Shown: in pieces, positions 25,443 through 33,804 of the stretch
Layout: each line of letters starts with the position of its first letter
How positions within the stretch are numbered: position 1 is the first letter of the stretch
DNA from: Flavobacteriales bacterium
GTDB taxonomy: Bacteria > Bacteroidota > Bacteroidia > Flavobacteriales_F > PHOS-HE28
Length of the DNA stretch: 64,000 nucleotides
Assembly: GCA_016715995.1 (NCBI GenBank)
Contig: JADJXF010000009.1
Coordinates: forward strand, 124,001-188,000
Direction: 5' to 3'
The notes under the pieces: generated by a model
Databases searched by the model: none
What the model saw: the letters and a program-made list of their open reading frames with translations, nothing else
What the model was told of the DNA's origin: nothing
Position numbers and translations under genes: made by a program

Positions 25443-27350
25443 TCAAGGAAGCTGCTCGTTACGGGTGGCCGTGGGCACGTTGCCGCCGATGTTCACCAGG
25501 ATGGGGTCGCGGTCGTTGCCGTCGCCCACGTAGCGCACCACGCCGTCGAGGTTGGTGTCCACCCCGAGATAGCCGGTGACGGTGGTGGTGGGTACCGAGC
25601 CGCCCACGGCGAGCAGGATGGGGTCGCGGTCGTTGTCCTCGCCGATATAGCGCAGCACCCCGTCGCGCAGGCTGTTGCCGGCCCACAGCGCGCGAACGCT
25701 CCCAATGGGCTTGGTGGCTTCGGCGCCATGCAGGGCCACGCTCGCGTTGGTGAAGTCGTAGCTGCGCACCGCGACGCTCACATCCACGGCATTGGCGGTC
25801 ATCGCACCCAGGTGGTTGCGGTGCCGCACCGCCACGCGATAGTTGCCGGGTTTCACGCTGAATTGCACAGGCCCTGTCCCATCCGTGGCCACGATATCGC
25901 CGTCGCGCTGGATGAGCGCGCTTCGCGTCGCGCGCACGATCGCTGGATTGGCCGCGTCGCGCAGCTCCAGCACCACCCAATCCACGATCGCATTCGCACC
26001 CGTGGCTGCGAACACGCCCGCCGTGGTCGTCTCTCCGCCGCCGCCCACATGAACGTATCCCAGACCGGTGTACGGCTCGGTCAATGGCAGCAATCCCTTC
26101 ACGCGGAGCGAGTCGTGCATGAGGCCAGCGCCTTGGACATAGGGCCCTTCGAGCAAGGCCTTCACGCGCAGTGAGAGACGAGGGCGAAGGATGAACAGCC
26201 CTTCGCCAACGCTGCTGACGATCACGTTGCCGCTGGCGAAGTAGGGGTAGTTGCCCCATGCGCCAACGTAGCTGCGTCCGTTGTTCAAAGGGTAAGTGTC
26301 GAAGTACGCTGCGAGCGTCATGGTGGCGGTGGCCACGCCCGCAGCGTCCACGATGTGCAGGCCGCTGGTGTAGTTCGATTCCCACACCAGGCCGCGATGC
26401 ACGTACAGGTTGTGGTCGTAGCTCGGGTTCGGCCCGCTGAAGTAGCCCACGTACGTCGGGGCATCGAGGTTCTGCACGTTGAAGATGTGGGTGCGCGTGT
26501 TGTAGTTGTACGCGTTCTCGTCGCCTTCATCGTTCATCAGCAGGTAGCGGTGGTCCTCGGTGAGCCAGCCCTGGTGGCAGAGGCTCATGCTGGTGTATGC
26601 GGGCGTAGTGCCGATGACGGTGATGTCCGTCTTGTCGGTCACGTCCATGATGGTCACGCGGTCGTTGGCGTTGATATGGAAGTTGAAGCTGAGGCGTTTG
26701 CCCACGTGTTCCGTGTCCGGCCCGTTGTACAGGAACACGGCGTTCTCGTGGATATAGCCCTCGAAAGGGTGGGTGCCTGCCAGCGTCGGTGCGAGCGGAT
26801 TGCTCACGTTGATCACCACCAGCCCGCCATTGGCCTGGTTCGACCCCACGACGTACACGTACGGCTCGGTCTTGTCGGCGAAGAGGCTGTGGCTGTTGCT
26901 GAAGCCCCCGTAGTGCGCATCCTCAGTGAAGGTCTGCGGCGGATTGGCAACGTTGCGCAACCGCGTGAGGTCGAACACCTGCAATCCGTGACCGGCGGCC
27001 TCGCTGCCCACGAAGCACCAATTGCCGTGCGTGTCCACATCGCGCCAGAGCGAGTTCACGTTGCCGTGCGCAGGGAGGAAACCGATGAGCACCGGTGCGG
27101 TGGCGTTGGTGATATCCACGAAGGCGGTGCCCGTGCGCGCCCCCACGAGGGCGTATTCCTTCCCATTGAGCGGATCGGTCCAGCCCCAGAGGTCGGCCAC
27201 GTTGGTGATGGTTCCCAACTGTGTCAGGCTCATGAACGCCATCAGGTCGATGTTGCTGCACGGATAGGTGCCGGCCATGCCGTTCACACACGGGGTCTGC
27301 CCGCGCGCGTTCAGGATGCAGAGCAGGGGCAAGGCAAGAAGTAGTCGCAT
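25443..27350 (-). CDS. Choice-of-anchor B family secreted protein with EQLP C-terminal module
   Basis: 635 residues from the ATG at 27350, which opens a signal peptide (MRLLLALPLLCILNARGQT). Residues about 20-390 form an LVIVD-type beta-propeller of the choice-of-anchor B family: ALVGARTGTAFVDITNATAP, WRDVDTHGNWCFVGSEAAGH, SNSHSLFADKTEPYVYVVGS and DHNLYVHRGLVWESNYTSGL. The C-terminal 240 residues replace the usual anchor with the module also found in the PhoX-like protein: AIVDWVVLELRDAANP, RSALIQRDGDIVATDG, RHRNHLGAMTA, then two acidic NDRDPIL repeats and a terminal RNEQLP. The family is defined by having interchangeable C-terminal anchors, which supports reading this module as a surface-sorting signal. 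Confidence 0.85.
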   Translation of the reverse strand: MRLLLALPLLCILNARGQTPCVNGMAGTYPCSNIDLMAFMSLTQLGTITNVADLWGWTDPLNGKEYALVGARTGTAFVDITNATAPVLIGFLPAHGNVNSLWRDVDTHGNWCFVGSEAAGHGLQVFDLTRLRNVANPPQTFTEDAHYGGFSNSHSLFADKTEPYVYVVGSNQANGGLVVINVSNPLAPTLAGTHPFEGYIHENAVFLYNGPDTEHVGKRLSFNFHINANDRVTIMDVTDKTDITVIGTTPAYTSMSLCHQGWLTEDHRYLLMNDEGDENAYNYNTRTHIFNVQNLDAPTYVGYFSGPNPSYDHNLYVHRGLVWESNYTSGLHIVDAAGVATATMTLAAYFDTYPLNNGRSYVGAWGNYPYFASGNVIVSSVGEGLFILRPRLSLRVKALLEGPYVQGAGLMHDSLRVKGLLPLTEPYTGLGYVHVGGGGETTTAGVFAATGANAIVDWVVLELRDAANPAIVRATRSALIQRDGDIVATDGTGPVQFSVKPGNYRVAVRHRNHLGAMTANAVDVSVAVRSYDFTNASVALHGAEATKPIGSVRALWAGNSLRDGVLRYIGEDNDRDPILLAVGGSVPTTTVTGYLGVDTNLDGVVRYVGDGNDRDPILVNIGGNVPTATRNEQLP

Positions 27351-27401
27351 CGATTCGGGGCTGGTCAGGCGCAAATTACCCCGAATAGCTCGCAGCACCG
27401 C

Positions 27402-28112
27402 TTAACGTGGGCAGCCGACGGCCAATCGCCGCGCGAATCCGGCTTCCACCGGAGGCGCATCCTTCTTCTCGATGGCGTCGAAATAGCGGTGCGCCTCGGC
27501 GCACTCGTTCCGTTTCAGGTGGCACACTGCCAGACGGTACAAGGTCCCTTGGTCCGTGGGGTCGAGCTGGTGCGCCCGCTGAAGCAGTGCCATGGCTGCC
27601 GAGAGCAGGTCGTCGGCGCGTTCGCTATCCTGCGGCCGTACCGGGTGTTCCTCGGCGAGCAAGGCCGTGGCCATGCCGGTGAGCAGGCGGGTGCTGGTGC
27701 TGTCCATCGCGAAGCCGCGCCGGTACCATGATAGGGCGACCGCTGGCCGATCGAGCTCCATGAAGAAGCTGCCATAGCCCCAGTAGGCATCGGCGTTGGT
27801 GCTGTCCACGAGCCAGGCCTGGTTGAAGCGGTACATCGCCTTGGTCAGGTCACCTTCCGTCAGCAGTTGGATCCCATGCTGCACCAAACGGCCTGAAGCG
27901 GAGCGCGGCAAACTGTCAACAACGAGTGTGGCGGCGATGAACTCTGCATCGCTCGCGCGCTGCGCGTCGTTCTTCTCGCGGTCGCCATAACGCGGCAGCA
28001 GGCGGATGTCGGCCATGGCCCGGTGTAGCCACTCGGTGTAGGTGAGGTGCTGCGCGTTGGCGGTGAAGGCCTGCACGAGCAGTAGGGGTAGGAGCAGGGA
28101 GCGCATGCGCAT
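27402..28112 (-). CDS. Secreted TPR-like protein, paralogue of the protein at 24690
   Basis: 236 residues from the ATG at 28112 (or 28106), opening a signal peptide (MRSLLLPLLLVQAFTANAQ). It continues HLTYTEWLHRAMADIRLLPR, parallel to the opening of the 24690 protein (FDEWYARADQDPYLKPR). TPR-like repeats follow (AMYRFNQAWLVDSTNADAYW, SWYRRGFAMDSTSTRLLTGM, LLQRAHQLDPTDQGTLYRLA). It is the first gene of the cluster, 51 bases upstream of the choice-of-anchor B gene. No catalytic motif was seen. Confidence 0.75.
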   Translation of the reverse strand: MRMRSLLLPLLLVQAFTANAQHLTYTEWLHRAMADIRLLPRYGDREKNDAQRASDAEFIAATLVVDSLPRSASGRLVQHGIQLLTEGDLTKAMYRFNQAWLVDSTNADAYWGYGSFFMELDRPAVALSWYRRGFAMDSTSTRLLTGMATALLAEEHPVRPQDSERADDLLSAAMALLQRAHQLDPTDQGTLYRLAVCHLKRNECAEAHRYFDAIEKKDAPPVEAGFARRLAVGCPR

Positions 28113-28324
28113 CGCGGACAATGACCGTGCGAAAGTGGGCATCGTTGCCCGATGACCCGTGGGCATGTATATCGTTGGCCGATGTTGGCGGCCCGGAACA
28201 CAGCGCATGGCCCGCGATGAACGTACCCTTGCCGTGAGCGAAGGTCCCGCCGAAGGGCGGGATTAAGTTCTGGTCGGCGGGCCGTCCACTCCACGAGCGG
28301 GCGGTCCCGCTGTTTTCAGGAGCG

Positions 28325-28837
28325 TCAGCAAATCGCTTCTTGCGTGGAATCAGCCTTGGACGCGCAGCGCAGCCAGTCGCGCATCGAAGTCTTCTCCTCC
28401 ACAGGCGCAAGGATCCGGGCGAACAGCGCCAGGTGCTCCGGCGTGTGAGCGGCCACCTTGTTCTGCCGCAGGTCGAAGTGGACGAAACCCATCCAACAGA
28501 ACGACTTCAGCACCGTCTTGCGCTCGTCCCACATCCGCAGCTCCACTTGCACGTGCTTCGGCCCGTAGGCGATCAGCTGCGTCTCGATGCGCACTTTCTC
28601 CATGAGGAAAGCAGGCCGCAGGTAGGCCATCTGGCTGGTGCTCACCACCCAGCTCAAACCGCTTTCGCGCGCCACGCGGTAGATATCCAAGCCGTAGTGC
28701 TCCAGCAGGTGATCCTCCCGCGCGTTGAGGAAGTAATCGACGTAGCGCCCATTGTTCAGGTGGTTGAAGGGGTCGCAGTCCTGGAAGCGGATGGTGAGGA
28801 CGCTGCTGGGGATGGGGGCGAAGTCGGGTTGGGCCAT
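28325..28837 (-). CDS. Hotdog-fold acyl-CoA thioesterase (4HBT family)
   Basis: 170 residues from the ATG at 28837; the longer frame to 29170 runs through repeats and is not credible. The active-site helix region FQDCDPFNHLNNGRYVDYFL has the Asp and the N-G-R-Y pattern of 4-hydroxybenzoyl-CoA thioesterase and YbgC-type enzymes. It is followed by ESGLSWVVSTSQMAYLRPAF and the paired strands VRIETQLIAYGPKHVQVELR. It probably hydrolyses an acyl-CoA; chain preference cannot be inferred. CAACTTCGCCGC just before the ATG on the minus strand resembles the leader of other genes here. Confidence 0.85.
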   Translation of the reverse strand: MAQPDFAPIPSSVLTIRFQDCDPFNHLNNGRYVDYFLNAREDHLLEHYGLDIYRVARESGLSWVVSTSQMAYLRPAFLMEKVRIETQLIAYGPKHVQVELRMWDERKTVLKSFCWMGFVHFDLRQNKVAAHTPEHLALFARILAPVEEKTSMRDWLRCASKADSTQEAIC

Positions 28838-29020
28838 GCGGCGAAGTTGGGAACCGGAATGGAAGGAGGGTAGTGTTACGCTTTGGGGGCATTCGAGCTC
28901 GGTTCGGCTCGAACCGAATGGCTTTCTGCCGAGAGCACCGTTGATGCGTACGAAGGGCCACCGCACGCACAAGCGCTCAACTACAGCGTGCGGTAGGTGT
29001 CCACGGCCAGCGCGGCCGCG

Positions 29021-29120
29021 CCCGGCTCGGGGAGCCCGTGCTGCGGGCCTTGTGCGAGCCGGGCTGCGGCTTTGGCCGTGGGCGCCTTTTGGCTCCACCT
29101 TTTGGCGAAGCAAAAGGTGG
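29021..29120. repeat. Pair of strong hairpins upstream of hisS
   Basis: Hairpin 1: CCCGGCTCG (29021-29029) pairs with CGAGCCGGG (29055-29063), enclosing GCCCG/CGGGC. Hairpin 2: CCACCTTTTG (29095-29104) pairs perfectly with CAAAAGGTGG (29111-29120) around GCGAAG. The second could terminate or attenuate a transcript towards hisS. Together they look like a small mobile or repetitive extragenic unit. Confidence 0.55.
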
Positions 29121-29201
29121 ACAAGACAAATGCGATCTCCATCGAGTCGAATACTCTCTTGCCCTGGCAAACTGAGAGACTACCCGAAGAAGCGTGGCGG
29201 C

Positions 29202-29209
29202 TACTTTCG
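29202..29209 (+). promoter_or_regulatory. -7 promoter element of hisS
   Basis: TACTTTCG, six bases before the hisS ATG at 29216; the same octamer precedes the gene at 12025. Confidence 0.5.
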
Positions 29210-29215
29210 CGGCCC

Positions 29216-30636
29216 ATGGCCACCAAGCCTTCCATCCCCAAAGGCACCCGCGACTTCGGTCCGGTGGAGATGCTCCGCCGCAAGTGGATCTTCAACACCA
29301 TCGAGAAGGTTTTCCAGAGGTACGGCTATCTGCCGCTGGAGACGCCCGCCATGGAGAACCTAGAGACGCTCACCGGGAAGTATGGCGAGGAGGGGGATCG
29401 GTTGATCTTCAAGATCCTGAACAGCGGAGATGCGTGGGGCGATGTGAGCGAAGGAGGTGAAGAAGCGATTGGCGAATGGCGAAGAGGTGCATCCCGGAAC
29501 CTTCGCCGGGCAAGTGAGCGAGAAGGCGCTGCGCTATGATCTCACGGTTCCCTTCGCACGCTACGTGGTGCAACATCAGAATGAACTAGCCTTCCCGTTC
29601 AAGCGCTACCAGATACAACCGGTATGGCGCGCCGACCGCCCGCAGAAGGGCAGGTACCGTGAGTTCTACCAGTGCGATGCGGATGATCGGAAGCATGAGC
29701 ATGTTGAGCGAGGTGGAACTCGTGTGCATCATTCTTGAGGTCTTCAAAGCGCTTTCGCTGAAGGTCAAGGTCCATGTCAATAACCGAAAAATTCTTCTTG
29801 GACTAGTTCAGCTGTTTGATGTTGCTGACCGAGCAATAGAGTTCATTTCGATACTAGACAAACAAGACAAGGTTGGTGTTGCAGGAGTTCTCACAGAACT
29901 TCACCGGTGTGGTTTTAGTTCGAAAGTGGTTGAGGACTTGGCCGCTTTCTACGGCCGAATCATTCCAATGGAGGAGGAACGTGGACCTCAGAATCACCAA
30001 ATGTTGGCGGAGATGTTCGAAGGCGCTGGCATTGAAATCGGAATTCTTGGTTTGAAGGAACTAATGGCCGTCTTCATTGCCCTTGCAAATTCTGGGGCAG
30101 GAAAGCTTGACAACACTGTTTTCCACGACCTCACCCTTGCCCGTGGCCTCGACTACTATACCGGCGCCATCTTCGAAGTGAAAGCGGCCGAGGGCACCAT
30201 GCCCGGCAGCATCTGCGGAGGCGGCCGCTACGACGACCTCACCGGCATCTTCGGGCTGAAGAACATGAGCGGCGTGGGCATCAGCTTCGGCGCCGATCGC
30301 ATCTATGATGTTCTGCTGGAAACCGGCAAGTTCCCAACGGAACTGGGCAGAAGCACAAGGGTGCTCTTCGCCAACTTCGGTGAGAAAGAAGCCGTGATTC
30401 AAAGCTTGAAGTATGTCCGTGCTGTTAGGGAGGCTGGCATCGCGGCCGAGCTCTATCCCGATCCCGTGAAGCTGCCCAAGCAATTCACTTACGCTGAGAA
30501 GAAGGGCATCCCTTACGTGGCCATCGTTGGCGAGAGCGAGATGCAAGCAGGGCAGGTGACCTTGAAGAAGATGGGCGCGAATGAGAAAGGGACGGCGATG
30601 ACCGTTGAACAGGTGATTGATCTTCTTTCCCGGTAA
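29216..30636 (+). CDS. hisS: Histidine-tRNA ligase, frame broken twice and containing a GC-poor patch
   Basis: Three frames together encode a class II HisRS of about 470 residues. Part 1 (from 29216) has KGTRDFGP and LETPAMENLETLTGKYGEEG. Part 2 (frame from about 29457) has motif 2: ALRYDLTVPFARYVV, KRYQIQPVWRADRPQKGRYR and EFYQCDAD. Part 3 (frame from about 29686 to 30636) has MLSEVELVCIIL, the histidine-binding LARGLDYYTGAIFEV, GGGRYDDLTGIFG and the anticodon-binding domain (VLFANFGEKEAV ... AAELYPDPVKLPKQ). The shifts are near 29453-29457 and 29685; each equals one extra or two missing bases. Between about 29725 and 30120 the base composition falls to about 46% GC by hand count. As hisS is essential, either the indels are sequence errors or an intact copy lies elsewhere. 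Confidence 0.85.
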
Positions 30637-30643
30637 CCGTACC

Positions 30644-30662
30644 GTCGACCCTCAGGGTCGAC
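30644..30662 (+). promoter_or_regulatory. Perfect hairpin between hisS and hutH
   Basis: GTCGACCC (30644-30651) pairs with GGGTCGAC (30655-30662) around TCA. It starts eight bases after the hisS stop and ends seven bases before the hutH ATG. There is no U-tract, so it may be a processing or attenuation site or a leaderless-promoter operator rather than a full terminator. Confidence 0.4.
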
Positions 30663-30669
30663 ATGACAC

Positions 30670-32160
30670 ATGCCCGTGAAACCCCACGCCATCAATACCA
30701 TCGGCCTCACGCTCGCCGAACTGGATTCCATCCTGCGTGAGCGCAGGCCCATCGCCTGCCGGCAGGACGCGCAGGCCGCCGTGAAGCGCAGCCATGCCTG
30801 GCTCTTGCAGAAGCTGAAGGACAGCGACACGCCGATCTACGGGGTGAACACCGGCTTCGGCGCGCTGCATGATCGGAGCATCGCGAAGCGCGACCTCGCG
30901 CAATTGCAGAAGAACCTGGTGATGAGCCATGCCTGCGGCAGTGGCGATCCCGTGCCTGCCGAGATTGTGCGTGCCATGCTCGTGCTTAAGGTGCAGAACA
31001 TGGCCTTCGGTCACAGCGCCGTCGCGCTGGCTACCGTGCAACGCTTGGTGGACATGCACAATGCCGACGTGCTGCCCGTGGTGTACGAGCGCGGCTCTTT
31101 GGGAGCTAGCGGAGATCTCGCGCCGCTAGCGCACCTCGCATTGCCTTTGCTCGGCCTCGGTGAAGTGACGATGGGAGGGAAGCGCATGACGACCGCTGCT
31201 GCATTGAAGAAGCTGGGTTGGCAACCGCTGGAGCTCGGCCCGAAGGAGGGCCTCGCGCTGCTCAACGGCACGCAGTTCATGAACGCGTACGCATCGTTGC
31301 TCGCGCTGAAGGCGATGCGGCTCGCGCACGTGGCCGACGCCATCGCCGCGCTCTCGCTCGATGCCTTCAACGGTCACATCGAGCCGTTCCATCCGAGCGT
31401 GCATGCGGTGCGGCCGCATCCCGGTCAGGCGCAGGTGGCGGGGCATATTCGAGAGCTGCTCGAAGGCAGCGCGATCCTCGACGAGGAGAAGAAGCATGTG
31501 CAGGATCCGTATTCGTTCCGGTGCATCCCGCAAGTGCATGGCGCCAGCCGCGATGCCATCGCGCATGTGGCCACGGTGGTGCAACGCGAATTGGAAGCCG
31601 TAACCGACAACCCCACGGTCTTCGACGACGAAGACCTCATCATCAGCGCGGGCAATTTCCACGGGCAGCCATTAGCGCTCGCGCTCGATTACCTCGCCAT
31701 CGCAGTGGCCGAGCTTGGCAGCATCAGCGAGCGGCGCACCTACAAGCTCATCAGCGGTCAGCGCGGCTTGCCGCCCTTCCTGGTGGCGAAGAGTGGTTTG
31801 AACAGCGGCTTCATGATTCCGCAGTACACGGCCGCATCGCTCGTGAGCGCCAACAAGCAGCGGTGCATGCCCAACAGCGTGGATACCATCGACAGCAGCA
31901 ACGGGCAAGAGGACCATGTGAGCATGGGCGCGGCTGCCGCGATCAAGACCTGGCAGGTGACGCACGACGTGGAACGCATCCTCGCCATCGAATTATTCAC
32001 CGCTGCGCAGGCGCTGGAGTTCCGCAGGCCATTGCGCAGCTCGAAGCCCGTGGAGGCGCTTGTGGCCGCGCTGCGTCGGAGCGTGCCATTCATCAAGGAT
32101 GACATGGTGATGCACGGGCCGATGGAGGCGGCGCTGGCCGTGGTGCGCGAGCTGACGTGA
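30670..32160 (+). CDS. hutH: Histidine ammonia-lyase
   Basis: 496 residues, the normal length. The Ala-Ser-Gly triad that forms the MIO prosthetic group is in SLGASGDLAPLAHLALPLLG. YGVNTGFGALHDRSI near residue 58 supplies the catalytic tyrosine, and QDPYSFRCIPQVHG and NGQEDHVSMGAAAA complete the HAL signature. The enzyme deaminates L-histidine to trans-urocanate, the first step of histidine breakdown in the cytoplasm. No urocanase or imidazolonepropionase gene is adjacent. The gene follows hisS after 33 bases; a shared link to histidine is notable but probably coincidental. Confidence 0.95.
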   Translation: MPVKPHAINTIGLTLAELDSILRERRPIACRQDAQAAVKRSHAWLLQKLKDSDTPIYGVNTGFGALHDRSIAKRDLAQLQKNLVMSHACGSGDPVPAEIVRAMLVLKVQNMAFGHSAVALATVQRLVDMHNADVLPVVYERGSLGASGDLAPLAHLALPLLGLGEVTMGGKRMTTAAALKKLGWQPLELGPKEGLALLNGTQFMNAYASLLALKAMRLAHVADAIAALSLDAFNGHIEPFHPSVHAVRPHPGQAQVAGHIRELLEGSAILDEEKKHVQDPYSFRCIPQVHGASRDAIAHVATVVQRELEAVTDNPTVFDDEDLIISAGNFHGQPLALALDYLAIAVAELGSISERRTYKLISGQRGLPPFLVAKSGLNSGFMIPQYTAASLVSANKQRCMPNSVDTIDSSNGQEDHVSMGAAAAIKTWQVTHDVERILAIELFTAAQALEFRRPLRSSKPVEALVAALRRSVPFIKDDMVMHGPMEAALAVVRELT

Positions 32161-32162
32161 TC

Positions 32163-32942
32163 TCAGGGCAAGGCGAACCGAACCACGGAATCCCCAAGGT
32201 CTGTTCGCACAGCGACGAAATAGACGCCGGGTGATCGCGCGGTTATCAGCAATCGAGCGGTGGTCGTGTCTCCTAGCGGTGAGACCGAGGCGATTTCGCG
32301 CCCGAGCGCATCGAGGAGGCGGGCCTGCACGATGCGCGCGTTCATGCATGCGACGGAGATGTAACCGCCCGCGATGTCGAGATGACTAGAAAGCCGCGGG
32401 ACTTCATCGATGCTGAAGGGAAAAGTCTTGAAGAACTGGATACCGTCGAAGCGGGCCGAAGCGAAGGCCGGCCCTCCGACCACTCCGGGGTTGCACACCA
32501 CCACGGCCTGCTCATCGGCGGCGAGGTGCAGCGTATCATTCATGCCGAGCCAGGTCCAAACCGTATCCGTGGTGGTGGGCCCAAGACCCATCGGCGTGAT
32601 CGTGCCGCTCAGGTCCATGATACCGATATCGAAGCCGATTGCGGGCGTCCACGGACCGGCCACATTGCGGCACCATCCGCCCAAGGCGAAGGTCATCCCA
32701 TCGAAGCCGCCGATGGGCTGGTAAAGGCCCGACCAGAAGCAGCCCTGCGGATTGCTCGCCTCCACTTCGGCGCACCAAGCCCCGCTGGATGGAGCGCCTC
32801 CTAGGACACTCTGCGCCATGCAATCATGTTCCCAATAGCTGAGGCTGCCATTGGGGCCAACCTCAAAGCTGGGATTCATCAGGACCTGGGCGAACGAACC
32901 AAGGGCGATACCTCCAGCAACTAGCGTGGTCATGGTGCGCAT
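32163..32942 (-). CDS. Secreted protein with C-terminal T9SS-like sorting domain
   Basis: 259 residues from the ATG at 32942 (MRTMTTLVAGGIALGSFAQ signal peptide); the frame continues upstream to 33143 without merit. The mature part opens VLMNPSFEVGPNGSLSYWEH, the NPSFE motif of Bacteroidota jelly-roll proteins, like the protein at 7365. The C-terminal 70 residues (ISVACMNARIVQARLLDALG, ...SPGVYFVAVRTDLGDS) resemble a type A T9SS sorting domain. The binding target is unknown. Its stop abuts the end of hutH (two-base gap), so the two genes converge without a terminator between them. Confidence 0.75.
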   Translation of the reverse strand: MRTMTTLVAGGIALGSFAQVLMNPSFEVGPNGSLSYWEHDCMAQSVLGGAPSSGAWCAEVEASNPQGCFWSGLYQPIGGFDGMTFALGGWCRNVAGPWTPAIGFDIGIMDLSGTITPMGLGPTTTDTVWTWLGMNDTLHLAADEQAVVVCNPGVVGGPAFASARFDGIQFFKTFPFSIDEVPRLSSHLDIAGGYISVACMNARIVQARLLDALGREIASVSPLGDTTTARLLITARSPGVYFVAVRTDLGDSVVRFALP

Positions 32943-33024
32943 GGTGCGACAATTGGGTAAGCGAAGGACGGGCCGGGGCAGAGAATTGCTGCCTGCATTC
33001 GAGAACCTGGTGAACTTCGCCGCC

Positions 33025-33672
33025 ATGGACCTGTATCTGCTCCCCGGCCTCGGCTCCGATGGGCGCCTATTCGATCGGCTCGACCTTACTGGCCATGACA
33101 CGCACCGCTTCGATTGGCCGACGATGCCCGAGGGTAGCACCATGCGCGACTATGCCGAAGTGCTCGCACCTCGGGTGGATGCCACGAAGCCGCACGTGCT
33201 CATCGGAGTGAGCATGGGCGGCATGGTGGCGCAGGAGATGGCCGCGCTCACCAAGCCGGTGCGCACCATCATCATCAGCAGTTGGAAGGGACCGCAAGAG
33301 ATGCCCAATCACTTGCGATTGCTCCGCGGCATGCACGCCGAGAAGCTCATGACACCGCTTTTCATGCGCACAGCAATGCCCTTGGTGCGCTACCAGATGG
33401 GCTTGGAGACGAAGGAAGATATCGCGCTCTTCGATGCCTTTGTGGCTTCCACGCCGCTGGAGCAGTTGCGGATCCAGATTGCGGCGGTGCTGGGCTGGGA
33501 GGGGCCCACGCAACCGGTGAAGGCCTTGACCCACATCCACGGCGACCACGACCGATTGATGCCAATCGCGCACATCCAGCAGTCCATTGTGGTACGAGGC
33601 GGTGGTCATTTCATGGTCTTCAACCGGGCCGAAGCGATCTCCAAGGCCCTCCGGAAGGCGCTTTTGACTTGA
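33025..33672 (+). CDS. Alpha/beta hydrolase
   Basis: 215 residues from the ATG at 33025; the longer frame to 32851 overlaps the divergent gene. The oxyanion strand (YLLPGLGSDGRLFDRL), the nucleophile elbow GVSMGGMVAQEMA (G-x-S-x-G), an acidic residue in IHGDHDRLMP and the histidine in VVRGGGHFMVFNRA make a complete Ser-Asp-His triad. It is small with little room for a cap domain. Probably an esterase or lipase-like cytoplasmic enzyme; substrate unknown. Confidence 0.85.
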   Translation: MDLYLLPGLGSDGRLFDRLDLTGHDTHRFDWPTMPEGSTMRDYAEVLAPRVDATKPHVLIGVSMGGMVAQEMAALTKPVRTIIISSWKGPQEMPNHLRLLRGMHAEKLMTPLFMRTAMPLVRYQMGLETKEDIALFDAFVASTPLEQLRIQIAAVLGWEGPTQPVKALTHIHGDHDRLMPIAHIQQSIVVRGGGHFMVFNRAEAISKALRKALLT

Positions 33673-33773
33673 CAGGGCAAGGCAACGGCTCATCCCTTTG
33701 CTTCGTCCACCCATACAGTAGCTGTGGTTGATAAACCTGAGGCTCTGCACCTTGCGCCACATTCGCACCCCGG

Positions 33774-33781
33774 TAGTTTCG
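33774..33781 (+). promoter_or_regulatory. -7 promoter element of the giant PKD gene
   Basis: TAGTTTCG, 23 bases before the ATG at 33805. A short open frame (ATGAAGTGTGCCCTGCCATGA) at 33788-33808 overlaps the start and could couple translation, but may be accidental. Confidence 0.4.
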
Positions 33782-33804
33782 CAGCTTATGAAGTGTGCCC
33801 TGCC

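Larger units (their letters stand above)
28838..29215. other. Intergenic region rich in inverted repeats
   Basis: 378 bases between the divergent thioesterase and hisS genes. 28900-29010 shows no recognisable feature beyond a short ATTCGAGCTCGG-type repeat. 29021-29120 folds into two strong hairpins, listed separately. The last 20 bases hold the hisS -7 element. No ORF here looks coding. Confidence 0.5.

Noticed and set aside
28838..29170. N-terminal extension of the thioesterase to 29170
   Set aside because: It would translate the hairpin repeats; the family start and a leader-like CAACTTCG motif fit the ATG at 28837.
30670..32160. A histidine-utilisation operon with hutH and the ureohydrolase at 10940
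   Set aside because: The two genes are 19 kb apart on opposite strands and no hutU or hutI is present in the window.
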